A stretch of 64,000 nucleotides of DNA. It comes from JAJUFS01 sp036381175 (GTDB taxonomy: Bacteria > Pseudomonadota > Gammaproteobacteria > Natronospirales > JAJUFS01). The position numbers were made by a program, and so were the translations under genes. This document shows positions 52,140 to 61,155 of the stretch, in pieces. How positions within the stretch are numbered: position 1 is the stretch's first letter; each line of letters opens with the position of its first letter. Location of the stretch: the NCBI GenBank assembly GCA_036381175.1, contig DASVDI010000053.1:1-64000 (forward strand), in the 5' to 3' direction. The notes below the pieces were generated by a model, which saw only the letters and a list, made by a program, of their open reading frames with translations, was not told where the DNA came from and did not search any database.

Positions 52140-52697
52140 ATGTCGGTCGGCCTGCCCAAACGATTCAGCCCTGAGCGCCTGGCCGCCCAGGAAAGCACTC
52201 GCGGCGGCACGCTGACCGGAACACTGGATGCGAATTCCCTGCCGCGGCTGTGCGAAATGCTCGCCACGCGCGAGACTGCGCCAGTGCACGTGGAATTGAG
52301 TGCCCGACGCGATGACGCGAAACGCCTTGTGCTGACAGGGCTCGCCAGCGGAAAGCTGAGCCTGACCTGCCAGCGTTGCATGGAGCCCGTCACGCTGCCG
52401 GTTGACGCAAATATTGCGTTGGCCGTTGTGAGAGACGAAGAGGCGGCGCGCAACCTGCCAGCAGAACTCGATCCGCTGTTGCTGGACGCCGGCAATGAGG
52501 CCGATCTGCCAGCGCTGGTCGAGGACGAACTGATACTCGCGTTGCCGCCGGTGCCTGTGCACGCAAACGTGGCGGATTGCGGTGAACGCGTGCGGTATGC
52601 CGGCAATGCCGGTGACGATGGCGAAGAACACGACGGCAACGCGCAACGGGAAAATCCCTTCGCGGTGCTGAAGAAACTGAAAAACGGAAAAGACTGA
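52140..52697 (+). CDS. yceD: YceD/DUF177 family protein
   Basis: A 185-residue acidic protein with the conserved CxxC in LTCQRCMEPV and the C-terminal DUF177 acidic motif around VEDELILALPPVPVHANV. In bacteria and plastids the family is tied to 23S rRNA accumulation. It is always upstream of rpmF. No ribosome-binding site stands before the ATG because the predicted transcript begins there. Confidence 0.9.
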   Translation: MSVGLPKRFSPERLAAQESTRGGTLTGTLDANSLPRLCEMLATRETAPVHVELSARRDDAKRLVLTGLASGKLSLTCQRCMEPVTLPVDANIALAVVRDEEAARNLPAELDPLLLDAGNEADLPALVEDELILALPPVPVHANVADCGERVRYAGNAGDDGEEHDGNAQRENPFAVLKKLKNGKD

Positions 52698-52708
52698 GGT
52701 AATACATC

Positions 52709-52900
52709 ATGGCTGTTCAGAAAAGTCGCAAGAGCCCTTCCCGCCGCGGCATGCGCCGTGCGCATGACGCGCTCAAAGGCCCAACCGTGTCGCGTGATCC
52801 GGTGACGGGCGAGGCGCATCTGCGCCATCACGTCGGTCCCGACGGCTATTATCGTGGCCGCAAGGTGATCGCAACGAAAGTTGTCGAAGACGAAGAATAA
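52709..52900 (+). CDS. rpmF: 50S ribosomal protein L32
   Basis: A 63-residue ribosomal protein with the canonical start MAVQKSRKSPSRRGMRRAHD and the body HLRHHVGPDGYYRGRKVI. It lacks the four zinc cysteines found in the C+ form. It follows yceD by 11 bp with a GAGGT ribosome-binding site and leads into plsX, the conserved fatty-acid/phospholipid locus. Confidence 0.97.
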   Translation: MAVQKSRKSPSRRGMRRAHDALKGPTVSRDPVTGEAHLRHHVGPDGYYRGRKVIATKVVEDEE

Positions 52901-52968
52901 AAACACAGTGACGTTTATGAACGCGCGTTGCGACGCGCTTCGTGATCCTGGCGGGGGTTGACCGGAAC

Positions 52969-54006
52969 ATGGCGAAACCCATCACCATTTCACTGGATGC
53001 AATGGGCGGGGACCACGGGCCGCAATCCGTGGTCCCCGCTGCCATTGAGATGGTCAAAAAGCATGCGCATCTCACGCTGATCCTCGTCGGTCGCGAGGAT
53101 GTGCTTGGAACGTGGCTGCGCGACGTTCCCGAAAGCCTGCGCGAACGGCTGCCGGTGCGGCATGCATCCGAAGTGGTCGAAATGCACGAGCCGCCGTCGC
53201 AGGCGCTGCGTGGCAAGAAAGATTCGTCCATGCGCGTTGCGATCAATCTCGTCAAGGACGGTGAGGCCGAGGCGTGCGTGAGTGCGGGCAACACCGGTGC
53301 GTTGATGGCGACCGGTCGTTTTGTGCTGAAGACACTTCCCGGCATCGATCGGCCCGCGATCATTTCCGCCATTCCGGCGCGCGGCGGTCACACGCACATG
53401 CTCGATCTCGGCGCGAACTCCGATTGCACGCCGGAACATCTTTACCAGTTTGCCGTCATGGGTTCCGTGGTCGCGCAGGCGATCTACAGCATCCCGCGCC
53501 CGACCGTCGGTCTTCTGAACATCGGCGAGGAAGAGATCAAGGGCAACGAGACCGTCAAGAAGGCGGCGCAACTACTCAACCAGAGCAGCCTGAACTACAT
53601 CGGTTTTGTCGAAGGTACCGACATCTGCAATGGACGTGTCGATGTGGTCGTCACCGACGGCTTTGTCGGCAATGTCACGCTGAAGGCGATGGAAGGCCTG
53701 TCGAAGATGATCGGCAGTTACGTCAGTGAAGGTTTCAATCGCAACCTGCTGACGAAAGCGATGGGCGTTTGCGCGCTGCCAGTGCTGCGTGCGCTGAAGC
53801 GACGCATGGATCCGCGAACGTACAACGGCGCCAGCCTTGTCGGCCTGAAAGGCATATTGATCAAATCGCACGGCAGCGCGGATTCGCATTCCTTCGCGAA
53901 TGCCATTCGCATCGCCATGGTCGAAGTCGAGAAGCAAGTACCCACGCGTATCGGCGCGTTGCTGGAAGATCACGTGGGCCTTAAAGAAGAACAGCAGGCG
54001 GTCTGA
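52969..54006 (+). CDS. plsX: Phosphate acyltransferase PlsX
   Basis: A 345-residue enzyme (E. coli 356) that converts acyl-ACP to acyl-phosphate for PlsY. The motifs ISLDAMGGDHGP, CVSAGNTGALMATG and VVTDGFVGNVTLKAMEG are typical. ATG 52969 was chosen over 52942 because it begins directly at the family N-terminus. The stop overlaps the fabH start (TGATG). Confidence 0.96.
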   Translation: MAKPITISLDAMGGDHGPQSVVPAAIEMVKKHAHLTLILVGREDVLGTWLRDVPESLRERLPVRHASEVVEMHEPPSQALRGKKDSSMRVAINLVKDGEAEACVSAGNTGALMATGRFVLKTLPGIDRPAIISAIPARGGHTHMLDLGANSDCTPEHLYQFAVMGSVVAQAIYSIPRPTVGLLNIGEEEIKGNETVKKAAQLLNQSSLNYIGFVEGTDICNGRVDVVVTDGFVGNVTLKAMEGLSKMIGSYVSEGFNRNLLTKAMGVCALPVLRALKRRMDPRTYNGASLVGLKGILIKSHGSADSHSFANAIRIAMVEVEKQVPTRIGALLEDHVGLKEEQQAV

Positions 54007-54971
54007 TGTATTCAAGAATTGCAGGAACGGGACGTTTTCTTCCAGAGAAAGTGCTCACCAATCACGATCTGGAAAAGATGGTGGAAACGAGCGACGAGTG
54101 GATTCGCGATCGCAGCGGCATTCACGAACGTCACATTGCTTCCGATGGAGAAACCACGCTGGACCTGTGCGAGAAAGCGGCAATCAACGCCATGGAAATG
54201 GCGGGTATCACCGCCGCCGATCTCGACATGATCATCGTCGGCACCACCACGCCTGATCTCGTGTTTCCGAACATGGGTGTGCTGTTGCAGGACCGGCTGG
54301 GTGCGCACGGCTGCATGTCCATGGGTATCGAAGCAGCGTGCACGGGTTTCATCTACGCGCTCGGTATCGCCGACAAGTTCATCCAGACGGGCTCGGTAAA
54401 ACGCGCGCTCGTTGTTGGCGCGGAAACCCTGTCGCGCATCATCGACTGGAGCGATCGCACCACTTGCGTGCTGTTCGGTGACGGTGCTGGCGCGGTTGTG
54501 CTGGAAGCGTCGGAAGAAGCCGGCGTGATTTCCACGCATCTGCACGCTGATGGCAAGTACAAGGATCTCCTGTATTTCCCGTCCGGCGTGTCGCGCGGTT
54601 TCAATGACCTGAAATCCGGCAAGGATTTCGTGCAGATGAAAGGCAACGAAGTCTTCAAGGTTGCCGTTCAGACATTGGGCCGCATCGTCGAGGAAACGCT
54701 GGAAGCGAACAACATCACACCGGACGATATTGACTGGCTGATTCCGCACCAGGCGAACATCCGAATTATCGAAGGCACGGCGCGTAAACTGAAAATGCCG
54801 ATGGAGCGCGTGGTTGTGACGATTGCTGAACACGGCAACACCTCCGCGGCGTCCGTGCCGATGGCGCTGGATGTTGCCGTTCGCGACGGTCGCGTCAAGC
54901 GTGGTCAGACGATTTTGCTGGAAGCGTTTGGCGGCGGGTTTACGTGGGGTTCCGCACTGATAAAGTTCTAA
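54006..54971 (+). CDS. fabH: Beta-ketoacyl-ACP synthase III FabH
   Basis: A 321-residue thiolase-fold enzyme that starts fatty-acid synthesis by condensing acetyl-CoA with malonyl-ACP. The triad is exact: Cys112 in EAACTGF, His248 in PHQANIR and Asn278 in HGNTSAA. It is coupled to plsX. fabD, fabG and acpP normally follow; here a repeat element and convergent secretion genes follow, so the fab cluster is split. Confidence 0.97.
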   Translation: MYSRIAGTGRFLPEKVLTNHDLEKMVETSDEWIRDRSGIHERHIASDGETTLDLCEKAAINAMEMAGITAADLDMIIVGTTTPDLVFPNMGVLLQDRLGAHGCMSMGIEAACTGFIYALGIADKFIQTGSVKRALVVGAETLSRIIDWSDRTTCVLFGDGAGAVVLEASEEAGVISTHLHADGKYKDLLYFPSGVSRGFNDLKSGKDFVQMKGNEVFKVAVQTLGRIVEETLEANNITPDDIDWLIPHQANIRIIEGTARKLKMPMERVVVTIAEHGNTSAASVPMALDVAVRDGRVKRGQTILLEAFGGGFTWGSALIKF

Positions 54972-55164
54972 AGAGCAATGGGCAGGATTAACAGGATTTT
55001 TCAGGATTAACAGGATTAAAAAAAGTTTATAAAAAAGCCGGACGTCGTCCGGCTTTTTGTTATCTGCTTCCGAAACTCATAGCCGGAACCGCATTGCGTC
55101 TAGAACTTGAAAAAAATCCTGTCGATCCGCTTTTGAAATCCTGTTAATCCTGTCCATTGCTCTT
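54971..55164. repeat. MITE-like element with about 28-bp inverted ends containing a terminator
   Basis: The left end (54971, AAGAGCAATGGGCAGGATTA, then ACAGGATTT) and the right end (to 55164) are inverted copies differing by about one base over 28 bp. The left end also has an internal direct repeat of CAGGATTAACAGGATT. Inside is a perfect hairpin terminator (55032-55058). The 194-bp element has no gene. It occupies the gap between convergent fabH and gspF. Confidence 0.8.
55032..55058. terminator. Bidirectional rho-independent terminator inside the MITE-like element
   Basis: AGCCGGACGTCGTCCGGCT is a perfect palindrome flanked by A5 and T5. It can stop fabH transcripts from the left and gspF transcripts from the right. 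Confidence 0.9.
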
Positions 55165-55168
55165 TCTT

Positions 55169-56392
55169 TTACTGCCCGACGAGCTGGTTCAACTCGAATA
55201 TCGGCAGCAGGATTGCGAGCACGATCAGCAACACCATCAAGCCCATGAAAAGAATCAGCGCCGGTTCGAGCAGGCCGAGGAAAGTTGCGAGCACGGTTTC
55301 CATTTCGCGTTCCTGCGCATCCGCTGCACGTTCGAGCATGGTTTCAAGCTGGCCGCTGGATTCGCCACTGGCGATCAGGTGCACAGTCATCGGCGGAAAC
55401 AGTTTTCTTGCTTCAAGAGCACGCGCAATTCCCGAGCCTTCACGAATCCTCAGCGTGGCTTCGTCAACGGCTTCGCGCATCGGAATGTTGTTCACTACCT
55501 GGCCTGCAATGCGCAGCGCTTCGAGCACAGGCACGCCGCTGCCGGCGAGAATGGCGAGCGTGCGCGCGAATCGTGCCGTGTTCATGCCGCGGGTCACGCG
55601 GCCGATCATCGGTAGCCGCAACAGCAGGCTGTGAAAGCGGCGTTTCGCATCGGGGCGTTGCAGCCAGCGGTAGGTGAAAAAACTGACCGCTGCGATCCCA
55701 CCGAGCAACCAGAACCAGTTCGCCGTCAGAAAATCGCTGGAAGCAATCAGGATACGCGTCAGCAACGGCAGCTCAGCACCGATGTTGTCGAACACACCAA
55801 CAACTTTCGGAACAACGTAGGTCAGCATCGCGGTGATGATGACGAATGACATGAACACCAGGATGATCGGATAGATCATCGCGACGGAAAGTTTCTGCTG
55901 CAGCGCCTGGCGCTTCTCGGCGTATTCTGCGAGCCGTTCGAGCACGGCGTCGAGATGACCGGTCTGCTCGCCGGCGGCGACAGTGGCGCGGAAGATTTCC
56001 GGAAAGACATGCGGAAATTCGCCAAGGCCATACGCGAGCGTGTGACCTTCCATCACGCGTGCGCGAATGGCGAGAAGAATATTCTGAATGCGCGGCTTCT
56101 CGGTTTGCTGCGCGACGGCTTGCAGCGCTTCATCGAGTGGCAGTGCGGCGCGCACGAGGGTTGCGATCTGGCGCGTCAGCAGGGCGAGATCGGAAGGGCT
56201 GATGCTGCGCCCGAGACCGAAACTCATGCGCGGGCGATTGCTGCGTTCCTGTTCTGCGGCCGTGCTGACTTCGAGCGGCGTGAGTCCCTGGTCGCGCAAC
56301 ATCTGTCGCACGGTGCGCGGCGTGTCGCCTTCGAGAATGCCCTTGCGTTCGCGGCCGCGCGCATCCAGCGCCTTGTATTCGAAAGCGCCCAT
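55169..56392 (-). CDS. gspF: Type II secretion inner-membrane protein GspF
   Basis: A 407-residue polytopic protein with two homologous T2SSF domains (about 70-195 and 275-395). The N-terminus MGAFEYKALDARGRERKGILEG is typical, and GEQTGHLDAVLERLAEYAEKRQ and GESSGQLETMLERAADAQ are the paired family motifs. Three membrane helices are visible, the last near the C-terminus. It is the platform protein of the secretion machine. Its start overlaps the gspE stop by one base (TGATG). Confidence 0.95.
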   Translation of the reverse strand: MGAFEYKALDARGRERKGILEGDTPRTVRQMLRDQGLTPLEVSTAAEQERSNRPRMSFGLGRSISPSDLALLTRQIATLVRAALPLDEALQAVAQQTEKPRIQNILLAIRARVMEGHTLAYGLGEFPHVFPEIFRATVAAGEQTGHLDAVLERLAEYAEKRQALQQKLSVAMIYPIILVFMSFVIITAMLTYVVPKVVGVFDNIGAELPLLTRILIASSDFLTANWFWLLGGIAAVSFFTYRWLQRPDAKRRFHSLLLRLPMIGRVTRGMNTARFARTLAILAGSGVPVLEALRIAGQVVNNIPMREAVDEATLRIREGSGIARALEARKLFPPMTVHLIASGESSGQLETMLERAADAQEREMETVLATFLGLLEPALILFMGLMVLLIVLAILLPIFELNQLVGQ

Positions 56393-57894
56393 CAGTCTTC
56401 CCGCGTGACGCGCAGGACTTCTTCCAGCGTCGTCACGCCGGCGAGCACGCGGCGAACGCCGTCGTGGCGAAGGCTGGGACGCGTCTTGCGTGCATGTTTT
56501 TCCATCATGGATTCGCCGGCGCCGTCGTGAATCATGTTGCGCAGGGTTTCATCGATCGGAATCAGTTCGTAAATACCGGTACGCCCGGCATAGCCGCTGG
56601 CGTTGCAGGCATCGCAGCCATTCGCACGGTAAAGCGTGACATCTTTATCTGCGCTCACGTCCATCAACTGGCGTTCGCGTTCGCTGGGTTCGTAAGACTG
56701 TTTGCACGCGGGGCAGAGCAGGCGCACGAGGCGCTGCGCGAGCACGCCGACCAACGATGACGACAGCAGAAACGGTTCCACGCCCATGTCGCGCAATCGC
56801 GTGACCGCGCCGACAGCGGTGTTCGTGTGCAAGGTCGACATGACCATGTGTCCGGTGAGCGACGCCTGCACGGCGATTTCCGCGGTTTCGAGATCGCGGA
56901 TTTCGCCGACCATCACCACGTCCGGATCCTGGCGCAGGATGGCGCGCAGTCCGCGCGCGAAGGTCATGTCCACTTTCGTGTTGACTTGCATCTGGCCGAT
57001 GCCTTCAAGGTCGTACTCGATCGGATCCTCAACCGTAAGAATGTTGCGGCTCTGATCATTGATGTCGGACAGCGCGGCGTAAAGCGTCGTGGTCTTGCCG
57101 GAACCGGTCGGACCGGTGACGAGCAGGATGCCGTGCGGCTTGCGGATCAGCTCGTGCATGACTTCCTTGGTCACGGGATCCATGCCGAGATGATCGAGAT
57201 CGAGCCGGCCGGCCTGTTTGTCGAGCAGTCGCATGACAACGCGTTCGCCGTGACCGGCGGGAATGGTGGAAACGCGTACGTCCACGGCACGGCCGGCAAT
57301 GCGCAGCGAAATGCGGCCGTCCTGTGGCAATCGCTTCTCGGCGATATCGAGCTTGGACATGACCTTGATGCGCGAGACAACGAGCGGTGCAACGGCGCGG
57401 CGGCTCTGCAGTACTTCGCGCAACACGCCATCGACACGGAAACGCACCACGAGACGGTTCTCGAACGGTTCGATATGAATGTCGGACGCGTTTTCCTTCA
57501 CCGCCTGCGTCAACAGTGCGTTGATGAGCCGGATGATGGGTGCGTCGTTGTCGGAATCCAGCAGGTCTTCCGGTTGCGGCAGGGCATCGGCAACCTGGTT
57601 GAGGTCCATGTCCTCTTCCAGGCCTTCCATCATCTGCATCGCGCCGTCGGACTGGCTGTGATACGTCGCCTGCAATGCCGTGTCAAAAGCCTCGGCGCTG
57701 ATTTCACGCAAGGGAACATTGCGATCGAGATAGCGGCGCGCTTCGAGAATGCCCGTCAACGCGGCGCCGGGGCCCACCAGCAATTCTTCCCGGCCGTCGG
57801 TGATGACGGCGAGCACGCCAAAACGTTTTGCAAAACCGAAGGGCAGCCGTGCGTTGCGGCTTGCCTCATCGGCGAAGGGATTTTCAGTCGCCAT
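56392..57894 (-). CDS. gspE: Type II secretion ATPase GspE
   Basis: A 500-residue secretion ATPase. Walker A GPTGSGKTT with Lys267, the Asp box VEDPIEYD, Walker B MVGEIRDLETAEIA and His box TGHMVMSTLHTNTA are present. A zinc-binding tetracysteine region (CPACK...CDACNASGYAGRTGIYE) is near residue 400-440. ATG 57894 (MATENPFADEA) overlaps the gspD stop by 11 bp; a longer start at 57945 is possible. It powers pseudopilus assembly at the inner membrane. Confidence 0.95.
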   Translation of the reverse strand: MATENPFADEASRNARLPFGFAKRFGVLAVITDGREELLVGPGAALTGILEARRYLDRNVPLREISAEAFDTALQATYHSQSDGAMQMMEGLEEDMDLNQVADALPQPEDLLDSDNDAPIIRLINALLTQAVKENASDIHIEPFENRLVVRFRVDGVLREVLQSRRAVAPLVVSRIKVMSKLDIAEKRLPQDGRISLRIAGRAVDVRVSTIPAGHGERVVMRLLDKQAGRLDLDHLGMDPVTKEVMHELIRKPHGILLVTGPTGSGKTTTLYAALSDINDQSRNILTVEDPIEYDLEGIGQMQVNTKVDMTFARGLRAILRQDPDVVMVGEIRDLETAEIAVQASLTGHMVMSTLHTNTAVGAVTRLRDMGVEPFLLSSSLVGVLAQRLVRLLCPACKQSYEPSERERQLMDVSADKDVTLYRANGCDACNASGYAGRTGIYELIPIDETLRNMIHDGAGESMMEKHARKTRPSLRHDGVRRVLAGVTTLEEVLRVTRED

Positions 57895-59986
57895 TGTCTT
57901 CGGTTTGAATTTCGGTTTCGGAAGGTTCGCCGATGTCGTCGTCATCCGACGGCATGGTTACCGCATCGGCCGCATCCGGGTCGGGCAGGGCGGGCTGGCG
58001 CTCGAACGGCATGAGGCTGACGCCGCCTTCGCGTTCGCCCTGTTGCAGGTCGCGGATGTAGCGATATTTCTCGCCGGTGAAATACGCCGAATCCTCCGGC
58101 GTGCGCAGGATGGACGGCTTGATGAACACCATCAGGTTGCGCTTGTCCTTGCTTGAGGTTTCGTAGCGGAAGAGATGGCCGAGGATCGGAATGCTGCCGA
58201 GCAACGGCACGCGCTGTTCGGATTGAGTGACACGTTCGTCGATCAGTCCGCCGAGAACGATGATTTCGCCATTCTCGGCAATCACGCTGGTCGTGATGCT
58301 TCGCGTGTCGGTCACAAGGTCGACCGCGCCCTGCGAGCTGCCGCTGAGACTCGATACTTCCTGCGCGATGTCGAGCACGATGGTGTTGGAGTCGCTGATC
58401 TGCGGCGTGATCTTCAGGCTCAGGCCCACTTCCTTGCGCTGGATCGTCTGGAAGGGATTGATGTTGCCGCCGGTGGCGCCCGTGCCCGTGAATGAGCCGG
58501 TCAGGAACGGCACTTCCTGGCCAACGGTGATTTCCGCTTCCTCGTTGTCCATCGTCGTCAATGACGGCGTGGAAAGAATGTTCGTGGACGAGCTGCCGGC
58601 GAGTGCGCGCAACAGGCCGACGAAACTCACATCGCCGTCGCTGATCCGCCCGAAACCCAGCGACAATCCCGCCGCGCTGGAAAGCAGGCCGCCGATGGCC
58701 TGCGCGGCCGTCTCACCACCGGCCGCAGCCGCAGCACCTACCTGGCCGATGCCGACACCGCTGGTCGGGAAGTTTGTCAGGCCCGCGGGGCCGTCGCCGC
58801 TTTCGTCGGCAACCGCCCAGGTCACCCCAAGCTCGGCGCTGTTGTCCGCGGAAAGCTCGGCAATGATGGCTTCGACATGCACCTGTGCGCGGCGGATGTC
58901 GAGCTTGGAAATGATGTTCTGCAGGGTGCGCATGACTTTCGGCGGCGCGGTCACCACTAGCGCGTTGGTGTCCGGCTCCGGCAGGATGATGACATCGGCA
59001 TATCCGCCCGTGGTCGCGCCGGCCGGCTTTTCACCGGCAGCACCCGAAGCGCTTTCGGTCACGTGACCGGAGAGAATGGTCGCGAGGCTTTCGGCGTTCG
59101 CGTAACGCAGGTAGATGACCTGCGTGTTTCCGCCGGATTCCAGCGGTGTGTCGAGATGCGCGATCAGTGCGCGCAGCCGCAGGCGCGCCGCCTCGTCGCC
59201 GCTGATGAGAATGCTGTTGGTGCGGTCATCCGCGACCAGCACCGGGGCCTGGCGGCCGGCTTCCGCGCTGTTCTGCACCAGCGCCGACAACACGCGCACC
59301 ACTTCGGAGGCGGCCGCGTTTTCGAGCCGCACGACTTCGATTTCCTCGTCGGTGGTCTGGTCCATGCGCTGGATGATTTTCGTGAGCCGTTCAACGTTGG
59401 CGGCACGATCGGAAATGATGAGCATGTTGCCGCCCGCGTACGCGGCGATGTGCGCGGTCTGCGGCACCAGTGGGCGCAGCAGCGGCACGAGTTGCACGGC
59501 TTCCACGTTCTGCACCTCGATGACGCGCGTGACGATATCGTCGGCGGGTGCTTCTTCCGGCTGCGCCGGATCGATGCCGGCGATTTCGCGCGCGTTCACG
59601 GCGGGAATGATCTTGACCATGTTCTCGCCAGCCGGCACGGCGGCGAAGTTGTGCACCTGGAGCACGGACAAAAAGGTTTCGTACACGGCGTCGATGGGAA
59701 TGGGTTGCGAGGAGACGATGGTGACGCGACCCTTGACGCGCGGATCGAGAATGAAGCTCTTGCCGGTAACCTCGCCAACGGCGCGCGCGACATCGCGAAT
59801 TTCCATGTCCTCGAAATTCAGCGTCATGACCGTCGGGCCGTTCGCGGGCGGCTGCTGCTGTGCGTCCTGTGCGAAAGCCGCAGGCACGAGCAGTAGCATT
59901 GCTGTCGTGATGGTCAGCATTCGAAATTTACGGAAGTCGTTCAGCCAGATCATTGTTGTCGTATTTCCCGTTTGCGCGGCGTTCAT
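57884..59986 (-). CDS. gspD: Type II secretion outer-membrane secretin GspD
   Basis: A 700-residue secretin. Signal sequence (MLTITTAMLLLVPAAFA), N0-N3 ring domains (about 45-390, with VTLNFE-type start MTLNFEDMEIRDVARAVGEVTGK) and the secretin domain (about 420-640, with VPFLTGSFTG and VPLLGSIPILGHLFR). The end is acidic. ATG 59986 overlaps the gspC stop by ATGA; inner starts at 59953 or 59920 are alternatives, so the leader length is uncertain. It forms the outer-membrane channel. Confidence 0.95.
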   Translation of the reverse strand: MNAAQTGNTTTMIWLNDFRKFRMLTITTAMLLLVPAAFAQDAQQQPPANGPTVMTLNFEDMEIRDVARAVGEVTGKSFILDPRVKGRVTIVSSQPIPIDAVYETFLSVLQVHNFAAVPAGENMVKIIPAVNAREIAGIDPAQPEEAPADDIVTRVIEVQNVEAVQLVPLLRPLVPQTAHIAAYAGGNMLIISDRAANVERLTKIIQRMDQTTDEEIEVVRLENAAASEVVRVLSALVQNSAEAGRQAPVLVADDRTNSILISGDEAARLRLRALIAHLDTPLESGGNTQVIYLRYANAESLATILSGHVTESASGAAGEKPAGATTGGYADVIILPEPDTNALVVTAPPKVMRTLQNIISKLDIRRAQVHVEAIIAELSADNSAELGVTWAVADESGDGPAGLTNFPTSGVGIGQVGAAAAAGGETAAQAIGGLLSSAAGLSLGFGRISDGDVSFVGLLRALAGSSSTNILSTPSLTTMDNEEAEITVGQEVPFLTGSFTGTGATGGNINPFQTIQRKEVGLSLKITPQISDSNTIVLDIAQEVSSLSGSSQGAVDLVTDTRSITTSVIAENGEIIVLGGLIDERVTQSEQRVPLLGSIPILGHLFRYETSSKDKRNLMVFIKPSILRTPEDSAYFTGEKYRYIRDLQQGEREGGVSLMPFERQPALPDPDAADAVTMPSDDDDIGEPSETEIQTEDNGD

Positions 59987-60870
59987 TGCGAAGGAGAAAG
60001 CGTCACGTTCTGCGTACTGCCATTACGTTCGACAGTGAGCACCACGTTCGACTGGTCGGTCATGTTGTTCAGCATTTCCATGGCACGGCCGGGATCGGAA
60101 AGCGGCGTGCCGTTGATTGCCGTGACGATGTCGCCCGGCTGCAATCCAAGTTGCGCGAAGCTTGCGCGGTCGCGTCCCGGATAGACGCGGTAACCGCGAA
60201 TCGTCCCGCCTTCCAGCACCGGGCTGTAGCGTAACAGTTCCGCAAGCCGGGTCGGAGACTCGAGAATTTCTTCACGCATCTCGGTGATATCGGAGGGCAG
60301 TTCCTCCGCCGCCGGCTCCATTTCCGGCTCCGTTTCGGCATAGCTGATGCTGCTGTCGACGCCTTCGCGCGGCAGGCGCAGCGTTTCCAGCCGGCCGGCA
60401 CGACGCAGGATCACGCGGTCGGCGAGGACGGCTTCGAGTGTCGCGCCGCCGGGCACCGTCGCGCCCACGGCATACACCTTTTCATCGTTGCCGCTGCTGA
60501 TGACAGCGCGGCTCAATAGCGGATCGTTGGAAGCGAGCACGCCGCGCAGCTTGAGATTCAAACGGGTTTCGGGCGCATCAGCGGCGGCGGCCACGAGCGA
60601 GCCGTCGGCAATCTCCGCCGTGCCGAACAGGTGCATGGCGGCGATCGCTTCCATGGATTCCGGCGACGCCGCCGCATTGGCAGTATCCGTGAGCGATTCG
60701 GCCGGCGGCAGCGAGGGCGGGGAAGCAATGGTTTCGACCACGGTCCAGGTGAGTTGCGCGGCCTGCCAGGCGGCGGCCGCGAGCAGCAGGCCGCCCAGCA
60801 ACAGCGGGCCATGGCGGCGCGCCTGCTGCCACGTTCTGCTGCCTGTTATTGCGTTGACATCGAAGCGCAT
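59983..60870 (-). CDS. gspC: Type II secretion protein GspC with PDZ domain
   Basis: A 295-residue bitopic inner-membrane protein. One membrane helix (HGPLLLGGLLLAAAAWQAAQL, about 23-45), an HR domain (about 80-165, LNLKLRGVLASNDP with AVGATVPGGATLEAVLADRVILRR) and a C-terminal PDZ domain (about 205-285, LGLQPGDIVTAINGTPL). It links the inner-membrane platform to the GspD secretin. ATG 60870 follows GGGGAAA; the longer reading upstream is not supported. Confidence 0.9.
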   Translation of the reverse strand: MRFDVNAITGSRTWQQARRHGPLLLGGLLLAAAAWQAAQLTWTVVETIASPPSLPPAESLTDTANAAASPESMEAIAAMHLFGTAEIADGSLVAAAADAPETRLNLKLRGVLASNDPLLSRAVISSGNDEKVYAVGATVPGGATLEAVLADRVILRRAGRLETLRLPREGVDSSISYAETEPEMEPAAEELPSDITEMREEILESPTRLAELLRYSPVLEGGTIRGYRVYPGRDRASFAQLGLQPGDIVTAINGTPLSDPGRAMEMLNNMTDQSNVVLTVERNGSTQNVTLSPSQ

Positions 60871-61155
60871 GTTTCCCCGAATCCTGGCGTTTCCCACTGA
60901 TATCCCTTCAAGCATCACGGGAAATATCCCATGTGATATCCCACAAAAAGCGATTGGCCGCCCGGGCGGGCGCGCCTTATTAATAAGTATATTGTTGCGC
61001 CCCGAAGCGCCACAGTTTACGGGTTTCAACTGTAACGGCTCAAGCGCGCCCGAAACCTACAGTATCCGCCCCAGGTCGTCGATCAGCTACACTGCCGATA
61101 CGGGCACGAAAAGATGCCCAAGAAGATCAAGGCAGACTGAACAAGGGGCGGGGCC

